64,000 bases of DNA from Tetracentron sinense. Taxonomy: Eukaryota > Streptophyta > Magnoliopsida > Trochodendrales > Trochodendraceae. The stretch lies in NCBI GenBank assembly GCA_015143295.1, contig CM026567.1:10992416-11056415 (forward strand), in the 5' to 3' direction. The position numbers and the translations under genes were made by a program. Below, in pieces: positions 42,260-56,100 of this stretch; position 1 is the first letter of the stretch; every line of letters starts with the position of its first letter. Under the pieces are notes generated by a model, which saw only the letters and a program-made list of their open reading frames with translations, was not told where the DNA came from and did not search any database.

Positions 42260-42488
42260 ACCTGAGAATCGCCTCATGGTTTCACACATCATAGAGTAAT
42301 TTCCCGACTATAGCAAGAAGAATCACGACCGCCTTATTACTTTCAGCGGCCAGAGACTTGAAGATCCATTCCAATTTTTACAACCAATTTACGATGTACA
42401 TGGCTACTCCAATTCCCCTTCATAGATACCCACTATAAGGATCAGAAGTGTCTTCTACCACGTAAAACTCTAAAACAGTAAGCATGCC
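42260..42488 (-). other. probable 3' UTR of the cyclin T gene
   Basis: Non-repetitive sequence downstream of the stop at 42489 on the minus strand. No certain polyadenylation signal was picked. Confidence 0.4.
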
Positions 42489-43579
42489 TCACATGTGGTT
42501 TTCCTGAACATGCCTTTCGCGATCCCTCTCTGCATAACCAAGCCGGCCCACCCTGTTTCCTTCTTCCACAACATCATGATGCTTATGGCGGTGGTGCCGT
42601 TGCTTTGCCTCCAACTGTTTGTCCACTGGACTCTCCACCTTTCTCTTGCGATTGCTTGACTTGGGTGACCGGACAGTATCATTAAACGTGAATACCTCCC
42701 CTTCCTCGTTTTCTGTTTCCAGTCCCCCTTTAATTCCAAGGTAATTTCCACTTTCAATATCCTCCTGATCCTTCTCGTAACGCTGATTCTCATGGTCTGG
42801 TCTGTTAGAAGGCTTAGACCAGCTTTGCCTACTCTCTAGCTTCATTTTCTCATCCTCGGCAGCCAATTCAATGCCGTCTTCCAGCTCCCTCTCAATGAGA
42901 TCATCATCATCCATCAAGTCCATTTTCCGGGCTACGTCACCACGCGCCTTTCTTCGTTTCTCTAGTGCTGCCTTCACCTTGTCCTTGTCAATTTTTTTAA
43001 TAGCATCCTGTGGTGATTGGCCCAGAGTACCTTCCCTGTACTCCAAATTTCGACCGCCAGTGCTGCTAGACTTGTATGATGTACCATTGTCCTTCCATTC
43101 CCCTACTTCCGTGGTTTCGCTTCTCCCACCATTCCTATCTTGATCTTCTTTCTCAAGTCTCTCCAAACCAAACTTAGATCTGTTTGGAGCTTCTGTAGCA
43201 TTCTCCTTGTAAGATAATGACTCCTGTTCATGATGCTGATGATCTTTAGTTTCACCATCCACCTTGTGGTCTGCAATAGCACTTCTCATATCTGTGTTCG
43301 CACTTCGATTTTGGGTATTTCGCTGAGATGGGCCTTGATTATCGACATACTGGTCAGACATGGGGCGAGATGATAACGACTTCAAAGTTCCAGTCTTTAC
43401 AGTGGATGCCCCTCCAGTTTGGCCATAACCATTAGTTGAAACCTGCTCTTCATTGCCGGCTAGAGTTTTTGCTGGTGCCCGGTGACTTACTCCACCTCCA
43501 GTGCTTCCTTCAACTTCACTCCCCTGGGAAGGTGGTAATCGGTTTTGCTCATACAGTTCCAACATTTGATTGCTAACCT
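42489..43579 (-). CDS. CYCT1: cyclin T exon 6 (C-terminal tail)
   Basis: 1091 bp with stop TGA at 42489. [20 protein letters not shown] ends the cyclin part. The tail holds acidic blocks ([19 protein letters not shown]), a basic [20 protein letters not shown] helix, a likely nuclear signal (NRKRK) and a His-rich HHRHKHHD stretch, the kind of region that in human CycT1 binds the polymerase tail. No frame break. Confidence 0.95.
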
Positions 43580-46267
43580 CTGCAAAATATAAATGACCAT
43601 AAATGATCTCAGAGAATCTAAAATTGTCCATCTCATAACCAAACAAGGACATACAGCCTACTAATGATTCAACAATGCACATGGCAAATTTGAGAGGCAA
43701 CAGGAACAACCGTTCAATGCATTCCACCGAGTAGTTCTAAAAGAAATTGACTACATCAGATGAGTGTGACCATCCATTTACAGTGTCCTTTCTGGACCAT
43801 TTGCCATCTTTTCCGGGTTTTTTTTTTTGGCCATCCACAATAACAATATAAAATGGACAGACACAATCATCTGATCGGGTCAATTTATAGAAGCTTCAAA
43901 CAGTCAGTCCCACCATCTGCGGCACTTGTACCACTGGGCTGTTTGTAGACTGTTACATTATCTATTACCATGGAAATAAGGGGTAAAGACTGACCCTCTA
44001 ATTGGCGTGGGGTGACATCAAATTCTTGCCACCAGACCTTGTCGCCATCCGATGGAAGTTTCACTTTAAGGAACTTGGCAGCAAGGAAGATGGCACCTGC
44101 CGCAATATGGTGAGGCTGAAATTGCAGGCAAAGCGATGTCCGCAGCCTGCATGCCGCTTTCAAATGTGAGGAAAAGTGAAGGAAGAGAGACCAATGAATC
44201 GGCATTATTAGGAATTGGAATAAGAAAAACAAACAGTAGTTCTTATCATACCCATCATTGACAAAATTCCATGCAACTTGAGCAAGGGCATTCTGGGCAA
44301 CCTTGAATTTTTTTATCGCTTCAACGAGGGGTTTATAAGGGTGGTGCAGATTGAGGTCAAAACCAAGAGTTGCAAGTACAACCCTCTCTCCAAGTAAAAT
44401 CAGCTCCTTTTGTTGTTCATATACCTCCTGCATATTATATGTGGATAAATTAAAATTAAAAGGTTGATACTTATAACCAGAAGAAAATACTTGCTTTAAA
44501 TAAGGAAATGTCAGGAACTGGGCATGTCAGATACCAGGCAGATAGGATCTACCAACAGCGCATTTGTTAGTGTGATGCACAGGAATTTTGGGAGAATGGC
44601 TTCAGGTTGGAAGGGGGGGGGAGTATGATTCTAACAAAAGTGGTAGAAAGCACCATAAGGACATGTGAATGGTGAAGAAACAAGTCTATCAAGTGGATGA
44701 TCAGGATATTTGAACCAGGTTAAATTTAAGTCTAAAAGATCCAGTGAGTAGCCTTATCAAGTGGTAAGTGGGTCACTCCTTCCTTCATGTGTAATACCAT
44801 ACCATGTATTGTGCTCTACTTCGCAGGAGTAGCGAAGGTTTCCCCTTGGAGGAATAGAACTAGTGGTAGTGGAAAGTCACGGTGCTTTTGGCATCCAACA
44901 TGGAGAAATGGAGAAGATGGAACTTTCGACATGTATGAAAGAAGAAACAATCTCAAGCAGACATACCAGATGGAGGTACATAAAAAAGTAGAAAGCACCA
45001 TAAGGAAAAAATAGTACCATAAGGAAAAATAGTACCTTCTGTTTGATCCTCTGGACCGCAGCAGGATCCTTTTTATGAATGATTTCATAAGAAACAAGAA
45101 TAACATCCTTTAGCGGACGAGGGGTCTCTTCAACCTTTCCCGCAAGGAACATACACACTGTTGCAATGGTCTGCAAAGCATTTTGAGTGAAGTTAGGAAC
45201 TATAATTGATCAATGGCTAAAGCAGCAGCTCAACTCAATTTTGTAGTTTCTATTTAAATTTTCCTTTATATTCTTACAGAGATCTCTGTCAGTAGCAGCC
45301 CAGAGACAGGGCACCTATTCCTAAACTATAGCATTCTTTAAACCACTATCACAAGAAATTAGAACCATCTAATGCATGACACATAAGAAAAACATAATGA
45401 AACCAACATCCATAGGAAAAAATAGGGCTAAACCATATAGATTATGAAAGTTACGTAGCAGAGTAGAGTAACATCAAACAAAGATGGCAAAATTTTAGTA
45501 TCCGTTGGACGGACCCATCAGGATAGCCTACCAATGAGGCAATGACATTCAATACGCATGCAAAGAATGGATCCCATCAAAGATCTATATCAGACACCAA
45601 TCTGACTGGATTATCAGTCATCCCTATTGTATCTGTTCGAAGGTCAGAAGAAAAATGGCCACTGGCCCAGGAAAAAGTCAACGGTCTGATGGACCCAACT
45701 ATCAAACTTGTCAAATTTTGACTCAAAAGATCTCCCTTGAGAAATCCAATATAAGGTAGCCCAACCCACCCCCCCACACACACACATGAGCGCCAATTAT
45801 GTTGACCCTTCTGATTGACCCACTGTGTATTTTTATATTAGAACATAAGTTATTCTGGTTTTACAGCTTATGAACAGTAACTTGCATATCAAGGCATACA
45901 TACACTCCGTTAGAACAACATAAAGATTAAACCATATAATATATCTCAACTGTACAAATGAATTTGGAACAAAGAAAAATCCATTCGGAACCAGAGAGTA
46001 ATTCCTCACCCTCCTGTCATTCTTTGCATGAGATTGACGAAGGAAGAAACGATGACAAAATATTATTGCCGTAGCTATTGTTACCTGGGGTCTGCATTCA
46101 AAACCATTTTCTGTCACACTCATGTTGAATTAATAATTAACAATGGTTTGGCCATTTTGAGGCCCAACGACAGATTAATGCAGTAAGGAAAATATAACCT
46201 CCTGAAGTAGAAAGCAATATGCAATTGAAATAACAATGTTAACATATCTCCACAGCTAAAGACAAGG

Positions 46268-46347
<80 letters not shown>

Positions 46348-47421
46348 CTACTACTAATTATAATAGCTGCCTCAAACTTAACATCAGAATATAAATAAAT
46401 AGCATAGGAGTAAATTTCGTTAGTGAGGATAGTGTGTATTTCCTAGTGGGTAGGAATTGGAACAGGCGGGTGATGGGATGCCAATTCTTATCATGTCTAG
46501 TTCCCATGTGGATAAAAGCGGGGAAAATTCCTTAAGAGATGGAACTTGCAACAGATCTCTATCTTGACTAAAAATGTACCACTCTCTCTTGACTAACCTC
46601 TTGACAAAAACCCTGACCCTGATGACATGAGCAACGTCGATGACGTCGATAACATAGGGAGAGAAGGCCCCTCTCTCTCCCTCTTGACCAAAACCCCCTG
46701 ATCTTTTGAGCAACGGCAGTGAAGGAGGGAGGGGCCCTTCTCTCTCCTTCTTGACCAAAACCCTGACGCTGATTATTTGAGCAACAACGATGATGACGGC
46801 AAAATGTGAATTTCAATCCGCTACCCACCCACCCCTCTGACCAAAACCCTAACCCTAACTATTTAAGGAATGGCAACAAGGATGATGGCAAAATGCGAAT
46901 TGCAATCTGCCACCAACCCTCTTGACCTATCCTTCCACCCACCCTGACCCTTAGCATTTAAGCAATGATAATAAGGACGATGGAAAATGTGATTCCCTCT
47001 CTCTCTATCTATATGTATATATCAATGTATAAAAACTCGGCGAGTTCACTCAAAACTCACCTGAGTTGACTTGACTCGATAGAGTTTCGGGTGACTCGCC
47101 CAAAAAACTCAATTGCTCCCTTTTACCCGAGTAACTCGAGTGAGTCGGGCCGAGTTACTCAACTCGAAAGACTCATCGTGTCACTCTAGTACATAGATGT
47201 CTTTTTTTAAATCTCGTACAACCCATATCAAGGTCTCATTCGAGAAGAAGAAAAGGGATATTCTAATTTTTGAAATTAACAATAGCATTATAATTTCTAA
47301 AATGATGATTGATTTTAGACTTTTAGCATTACAATTACTTTAGGACTATTTTCATTTAAGTTTGCAATAGAATTGTATAAAATAGAAATCATTTTGCAAT
47401 ATAATTTTTTAGCTATGTTTG

Positions 47422-47482
<61 letters not shown>

Positions 47483-50128
47483 GCATGTAGAATTGTATAA
47501 TTATTTTGTAGTAGAATTTTTTTTATCTATGTTTGAATATATAAATATCATTCTACTAATAAAAGTACAAGGAGTATGCAAAAATTTACTTGAACGTAAA
47601 TACCCTTTAATCAAAAAAATTAACTTATTAACAGATCCCAAATCTATTAAAAATATTAATAGAAATTTAGTTTGTTTATAATTCATATGTTGAAGATATT
47701 AATTTGAGATTTGTGTTCATAAGTATTAGCAGATCCCAAATCTGCTGAGCATATCTAACACTATGAAGATACGGATAAATCTTAGAGATTTATCTCTCAA
47801 GGACTCTATTGGTTACTTTCCTATTCTATTGTAAAGAGTCCATATCTCTGTATTCTGTGGTAAAGAGTTTCTCTTTCCAATGTATCTCTATGGCTATATT
47901 TAGAAACAACACACTCTCCCTTCTGCACTCATTTGCATAACCTTTTTTCTCATGAAGCGCTTCTAATAGAATGGATATCTATGGTTGCAGTTGTCTCACT
48001 TATGGTAGCTTTCTTTATGAGTTTTATTCATTCAATCCTTCCTTTTGGAGTTTGGGTGCTCAAGGGTCTCATTAGGGGCACTACAAGGCCTTGAACTAAT
48101 GGCTCTTTTGATTACTCTCGTCAGCAGGACTGGGCAAAGAAGTTCAAGAGCTTTTCTCTTGTAGATGACCATGAACTATTTTTTCATAATTAAGATCAAC
48201 AAATGTCTATGTGGAGTTCCATAGAGGAGCACCTCTATTCCCTTGGCCTTGATAAATAATGGAGGGGACTACGATACATTTGCTACTCCATAATTTAGCT
48301 GGCAATGTTTGATATTAACGATAAGTTGCTTCATAGATTCTAATCGTCTAATTAACAGGAAAAACAGAGGGATATCGCGATGAAGACACTTATTCTTGTC
48401 GGAGGATTTGGAATGCGGTTGAGGCCTTTGGCACTCAGTGTCCCGAAGCCACTGGTTGATTTTGCTAACAAACTCATTATCCTGCATCAGGTCTTATTTT
48501 GTAAATCTTTCTTTCTTTGTTCAAGTTTAACTCTAGTCTAACTATATTGATGACTTGGAAATAGATATATTGGATCGATAAGACTGTGGCGCTTCAATAT
48601 CACCATATTGATATGAACAGTTTGCATTGATAACATTTCTTTGTGATTACCTTTTTAAAATTATTTCATCCACAAGTTTATTTATATATAATGAAATCAT
48701 GTTGTAGATCCGCATATTCAGTGCCTAGGTGTACTAAAGAAAGGCTTGAACTCTTAAAACAATTATTATAGATTGAATTTCTTTCCCATTCTCTCTTGTA
48801 GTCTGATTTCATGAAATTAAAATTCAGAACTTTTATTCAATCTATCTTCTACATGCAAAAGTGACTAATAGATTTACTCAATTTTCAATAGTGGATGTAA
48901 TTACTCCTAAATATTACTTTATCTAGATCCAAAATAATTTTTACTATTATGTGAGGCCTATGAGACTCATTATTACGTATGTATAAGGAGAACATATAGA
49001 TGGATCCTCTCTAATAAATAATATTATTAAATCAAAATTATTACTAATAATTTTTCTTGGCACAAAAAATGAGACACCATGACCTTTGAACGATTTATTG
49101 AGAATATCTTCTAATATTTGCCATTAACAGATCGACCATTATATATATTTATATTGCTACTAAAATTAATACATGCAAAGCACGTGCAACATTACTTGTA
49201 TATATATATATATATACACTTCCGAGACTGTCGGATGACTCGAGTCGAGTTTTCCGAGTTACTCGACCCAGCTAACTTTCGAGTCGAGTCGAGTTATATA
49301 TATATATATATCATTCTACTAATAAAAGTACAAGGAGTATACACCAAACTTTATGTAGACATAATTACCCTTCACATTATTATTTGAAATAAAACAAGTA
49401 TGGACTCTCCATTAGTAGACTTGGAAAGACTCTATTAGAGAGTCCTTACTAAGCTTAGACGTAAAGCTCACAGCTTGGAGAGGGCTTTTATCAGACCTTT
49501 GGGAGCTCTACCTCGTCTTCCTCCTATCTCCCTCCATATGTTCTACACTGCTGAAGGTAAGCTTGTATTCGGGAGTCATAAAGCCGTATGCCCGGTCATA
49601 CAGCTTTGTTGATGATTTGCCCGAGTTTATAGAATTTTTTTTTCCAGATCTGCTGACTGCAACATGCAATTTTTCTAAGAGCTTCAAGATTGGGCAGGGA
49701 GGGTATGGTTGATATAAAGGGAGAGATGGACAGAAGTGTTGCTATCAATGATTAAAAATATGGTTTCGGAGGATGTATCGGTCCCAACTGAAACCTATAC
49801 ATATAGGTTTCGGATGATACATATAATTTTTTTTTTAAGAAAAAAATAAAAAAAATTCAAATTAAATTTTTTTTAATCAAATAAGTTATAGGAACAAAAT
49901 ATAAAGTAATGGGTAGTGACTCAAAAACAAAATGGCAAATACAATTATACAATGGATTAAAACATAAATAATTAATAAGCGATATGTATCGCCCGTTTCA
50001 TATCAATATAAATATCGTATAAGGGACCCCCAATACCTACACGTATTTGCCCGTTTCGGCAATTTTTATTTCTATGGTTGCTATAGAGAAGCTACATCCA
50101 TATAAAATGCAACGCTGATCAGAGTTTC

Positions 50129-50170
<42 letters not shown>

Positions 50171-53100
50171 AATTGGTTAGTGCATTTTTCTTGGAAAAGA
50201 ATCATAGTTCATGAGAACTTGGTGACTTGATAGGAGAAAAAAATATATTTCCATCATTCTGTTTTTATTTTGGGTTTGCTCATACAGAAGTAGTGGTGAG
50301 TAGTTGGCTTTAACTCGTATGCTTTCATCATATAATCAAAATAGCTTGACCCTTCTTGTATTAATCCTGAATGGCTACATGCATTGAGAACCCCAATAAA
50401 AGTTACCTGGTTTGGTTTTACACCATTAATAGCGAGCCCATTGATCACCGCACTCTAACCAATATTTCCAAACATGCCTTGAGAAAGAGAGGGATTGTGT
50501 GAGCATCAGGACAGATGAAGGAAGATTCTAGAATGTCAGTGTAGAAGATGATTGCATCAATGAGCAATGGGCTTTGAGCTAAACGCATAGGCTCTGATGA
50601 GAGTGTTGGCAATGAATACATCTGGTTTGCAGATGTGGGAGAAGAGGAGACAGACATATGAGATTGAGCCGTGACTCGTGAGGAGAGAGAGCGGCGAAAG
50701 AGAGAATGCGAGATAAGGCATAGTTGTGGCAGATGCCAGTAGTGATGATTTGGGCATGGATTTGGGTGACTTGTTTCATGGTTTTGCAAGAGCTGAGATG
50801 GTGAAGGGGTACTTGGAGAGTAGTTGGGGTATTGGAATCCTAGGTGGGATCTATTTTTGTAGCTTGGACTGGGAAGGCAAGAGTGTTAGAAAGGAGGACA
50901 TGGCCTCCTGCCTTTCACATAGGCATTGTAGCACTATACACGCATAGGCTTTGGATGCATCATTTGCAATTTTGCAGGGTCTCACCAAGAAGTTTAAAGA
51001 CATCAGGCTAATGTATGTGCCTCTAGACTTCTTTCTGGATGCGATGGTTTTCTTATCATCCAAAAGTGTGTTGTAGGTTGGATGTTTGGTTTATCGGGTC
51101 GATTTTTAGCCTAGGACTCTTGGGCGTGTGCCCGACACTTTTAGACCTGAGCATGTGTCCGACAATTCTAGACCCAAAATTTTTACTAGAATAAAATTTG
51201 GGGATTTGTTTTATAAAATAAATTTATACTATTTATAAATTACTGTTTGTAAATGAATTATTTTAATTAAATATTTAATTATTATAAAATTTTAAATAAA
51301 ATATACTTCTAGACATTATAAATGAACAATTATAGTAAAAAAACATATTTTGGCTAGAATATAATCATGGGATCTGTTTTATGAAATAAATATATACTAT
51401 TTATAATTTAATTATAAATATTTAAATAAATTACTACTTGTAAATTGAAATGTTTTCATTAAATATTTAGTAATTATAAATATTTTTAAAAAAATAAACT
51501 TATAAATGAACAATTATAATAAAAAAGCCTAATTATATTTGCCCCAGCAAAGGAGAGGGTCCAACATATTGGGGGCATATGGGTTCTGAGTTGGGAGGTT
51601 AGCTAAGGGAAAAAAATATTGGTGTAGGAAAACTTTTGCTATGATATTAGGAAAATTTGACTAGAAAAGTTTTGATATAACTGTATAAGATCCGAAAACT
51701 CACTTGCATTTGATTTTTTAATACAACGTAAATATTCGAGTCCCTTCCCCTTGTTGGCCACCCTCCGAGATTTATCCCGACTTTCTTGGTTGTGTAGTAT
51801 GCGGGGATAGGTACGGCTGAGGAACTTAGATGGGTGCTCTAAGAGGCCCGGATACCCTCGTTCCCAGATAAAATTATATATAGTTCTTAGTTAAAGCAAA
51901 TTAATCATCAAAATATTTTACGTGCAACGCATATGCATTTTTACTAGTATATATATATACCCCCTTCTCTTCCTCCTTTCTCATCTCCCCCTCCCCTTTT
52001 TGGACCCCATTAAAATTCAGGATAAACAAGTTTGAGTGATGAATTTATTGTTAAGAATCATCTAAGTGATTCGAGTAGATTGTTCGAGAGATATTCAGGG
52101 GGACTATTAAGGAAAGGTTTGTCCATCAATTGGATGGTAATAATTACTCTATCAGAGGGACTATTGACAAAGGCAGATCTAAGATATGGCCCATTGACCA
52201 AATTATTAATTGGCATCCTTCCCCTATTCTAAATAATCAAACGAAGATACCAGAATCGATTGCTTTAGGGTATCTCCCTCTCATAATTTTAATTATCGCC
52301 TCACCCTATTGTGTTCCTACTAAAATGAATTCCACACACACACATATATATAAATATATTTGATGCAACTTATTATAGAACCCTTAGATTCCAGTATCCC
52401 TCCTCAGTTATAGTTTTGCATTACTCTCTAGTCACGTCCTTGAGTAGATTGAGATTATTCCTTTTCTTGATCAATATAAAGTTCAATATTCCCTTAGACA
52501 TGCAAGTTGTGCACATAATTTAAAACATCAACACATTTCCTAATATTTTCTATGAAAAGCTTTCATTTCCATAGGAAATGACACGAAACCTACTAGGGAC
52601 ATCAAAATTACAATATTTCCCAACACATTTCATAATGTTTCCTACGAAAGGCTTCCATTTCCATGGGTACCAACATGAAACCTACCTAAGTGGTTTAAAA
52701 AAATCAAAAATTTTTGGTAAACTTCGGTGGAAACGTGTCGTTTCATTAGCCGACGAAATATATCCACATGAAGTGTGAATAGTACAGGGCAGCATGCTTA
52801 GAAAGTTTTTATAACGTTCTATGAACATCAACCGAAATGTTACAAAACCTTTACATAAATTATACAACTTCGGTTGTCAGTCGACATGAAGCAAAGTCGG
52901 CTGGAGTAATTATTTTTGCTGAAAAGGGTCTTTTGTTTTTCCAAAAACTCTATTTCTCTCCCCTTTTTCTTGAATTAATCCACACATTGAGGAATCTAAA
53001 CTTAGTTTTGGTAATTCAGCTCTAAGATTTTGCTTAAAAGCACCTAGTTTGAGTAAGTTTCCAAAATTAATAAGGATTTTCAAAACAAGTTGATCGCTTT

Positions 53101-56100
53101 GAGTGCACTTAACACATTTTTCATACAAATAGGTTGTTATTGATTTAATTGTGTAAACATGCATCAATTCGTGCATCTCCACATGATTTTAGGGATTAAA
53201 ACAGGATTTGGAGATGAAATTAGAGAAAAATTAAGAAAAAAGTTTACTCGACTCGGTAGACTAGATCGAGTTATGTTTTTTTTCCATTGAGAAAAACTTT
53301 TGCATTATTTTGCTCATCATTTGGGAGGGAATCTCTATTCACAATTAAATTAATTGAGATACAGCCAAATTCACCATTCTACTAGCCAATACAACCATAC
53401 TCCGCTATGGTTGTATAATCCCATTGCTATGGTTGCATGATCTCACTAAAGCATGATATTTCTTTTTCTCTTTTCATGTATTCTTCAAAAGTTCAGCTCG
53501 TGTGTGTATAAAACTATATAATTTTTAAAAAGTTTGATAATTATCCAGCAAATATATATGTAATTTATGTGTGTATATATATAGAGAGTAAAGTTTTAGT
53601 GAGCCATGCTCATTAAAGCCTTTAATAAGCGGCCCCTAATAACATGACATGTGGAAGGTTATTTCGGAATCCGACTATTAGATGTCAAGATGGGCCTCCC
53701 AAGAGACACATGATAAAATATCAACTCGATCGGACGTGTAAAGGCCATCCAATCGAAGATGGGAAGATCAGTCATTTCTATAGCCTAGGTAGGGTCTAGT
53801 GAACCCTAATGAGTTAATGCTAACAAACTAGGGTCTAATCGGACAATCTAAACACAACACATCAGATTAGACTAATTTTTTACACGTGTCTCCCGATGGA
53901 CCCACCTTAACATCCAACGGTCGAATTCAAACATAATTAACACGTGTCATATTTCTAAAGGGACATCTCATTAAAGGCTTTATGAGTGTGGCTCATTAAT
54001 ACCTCACTACATATCATTTTATGTATATTTTATCATTAATTTCTATTTTATACCATATATTTATATATATAACAAATATTTAAAAAAAAGTTGTTCGAGT
54101 TTTAGGAGTCATTACCCAGACGAGTTTTCGATATATATATATATATATATATAGCAAATATTTAAAAAAATAGTTGTTCGAGTTTTAGGAGTCATTACTC
54201 TTAAAGACGCTTTTGTAAAGGTAGAGTACGTGTGGATGTAAGAATCTGTAACAGCAAGGCAAGGAATTTATGTTACGTTAGAAATCAAGAAAGAGCTTAT
54301 GATCTGTGAATTGGGAATTCTTGGGGAAGGATGGGGTTCAATGTCAAATGAAGAGTTGGATGAAGGTTTGCTATTCCTCAGTATCATCTGTTTTGATTAA
54401 TGGTGCTCCAGAGGGTTATTGCAAAACCTAAGGAGGATTGAAACAAGGTGATCCCTCTTCCTTTTTCATCTTGGTCACATATGCTGATTAACAGGGCCAA
54501 GGAGGTTGTCATTAAAGGCTTTCGGTGACAATTCAGGTCTTGCAGACTCCCATTATTAGAATGGAGATGACACCTTAGTATTATGCGATGCTTCCCATTC
54601 ACAACGAGGTATCTAAGGTGTTGTATATTCAGATGTTTTGAAGCACTGTCTGGTCTGAGAATTAATATCTCAGATAGTAAAAATATTGGAGTTTATGAGG
54701 TAGTTTACTTGCCAGAGTTCCCTAGTTGCTGGGAGTGTAAAGTGGGTCATTCTCCTTCATACTTGAGTATGCTTCTTGGGGACAGTTATCAATCAAAATC
54801 TGTACGGGATCTGATGATTGAAAGAGTTTATAAAAGATTAGCAACCTGGAAATAAAACCTTCATTCTATAGGGGGTAAAATTACTTTGAGATTGCATTAG
54901 CAAAATGCCCACCTATTCCCTTTATCTTGTGACCGTTCCGACCTTTAGGGCTTTATAGCAGATATCCTCTAGACTCTTCAAAAAGATTTTGTGGAACAGC
55001 AAGCGAGACATCTAACCAATATTCCCAAAAGCCGCACTAGTAGGAGCAGAAGATTAAATTCTTTCATCTCATAGCCCAGATCCAGGCTCTCGGCCGAACC
55101 CCCCTCGTGGGACCATGTTACACATGCCACCCCCACCCCGAGTGTGCCCCCACTTCACTCAGGCTGCCCCACTTGAGCCCGGTGTGAAAATTCCCTTGCA
55201 TTAAATAGAAGTACCATTTGGTAAGTTGGAAAGACGTGTAAACCTAAAGATGGGGGTCTGAGCTTAAGGCATCTTCGAGACACAAACAAAGCCCTTTTGG
55301 GCAAGTGAGTAATGAGGTATGGAGAGGAAAGGGAGAATTCGTAGAGGAAATATATAGTAAGCAAACATGGAGAAAACAGCATATGGATTTTTGGAAGCCT
55401 AAGGAGATAACATATGCTATGCAGGTTGGTCTGCGGAAAGGTGTTCTCAGCACTAAAAATGGGCTTTCTAAACATATCAGATTTGAAGAGGATAGGGGCA
55501 ATGAGAACAAATTCTAGAAAGATGTATGGGGCGGTCAGACATCCCTTAAGCAAGACTTCAGCATCCTCTATTCCTTAGCTATGGTCTAGATTTTCTTTCT
55601 TTAAGATATTGTTAGTGATGAGGCGGGATATTAGTGACTGACAGTTAGAGACTATCTTGAATCTTCTGAATTCCTCAATTTAGTCCAACCCAATGTAGCA
55701 GAGTGTAATCACAGATTTTAGAAAAGAGAGAAAAGGATGTTCAGATCATTTTCTCTACCTTCCTTGATAGATCATTCACCCCTTTTCCTCATCTCCTTGA
55801 ACGGAAGTCTGGAATTCTGACTTAGGTTTCTTTCTTTCTCGAGACGGAAGCATTGGGTATAATTCTCAAATCTCACTACTAGGTAGAGAACAACCAACAT
55901 GAAATTTATGTGCCAAGAGAAAGAGGAGTCAGTAGACCACCTGTTGATAGACTGTAATTTCTTTTGGTGGCTGGAATCAGTCCCTTGGCCCTTTTTGCAT
56001 CCATTATGTCTTTCCATGTAGATATATTGAGTGCATGTCCAATTGGAGGATGGCTTTTAAAGAGAAGGTGCAGGTCAACATCAAATGCCTTGTCTTTCCA

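Noticed and set aside
42871..43143. Plus-strand ORF opposite cyclin T exon 6
   Set aside because: It is a shadow of the acidic, repeat-rich coding strand and lacks any motif.
46810..46870. Telomere-like CCCTAACCCTAA
   Set aside because: Only two units inside a degenerate minisatellite.
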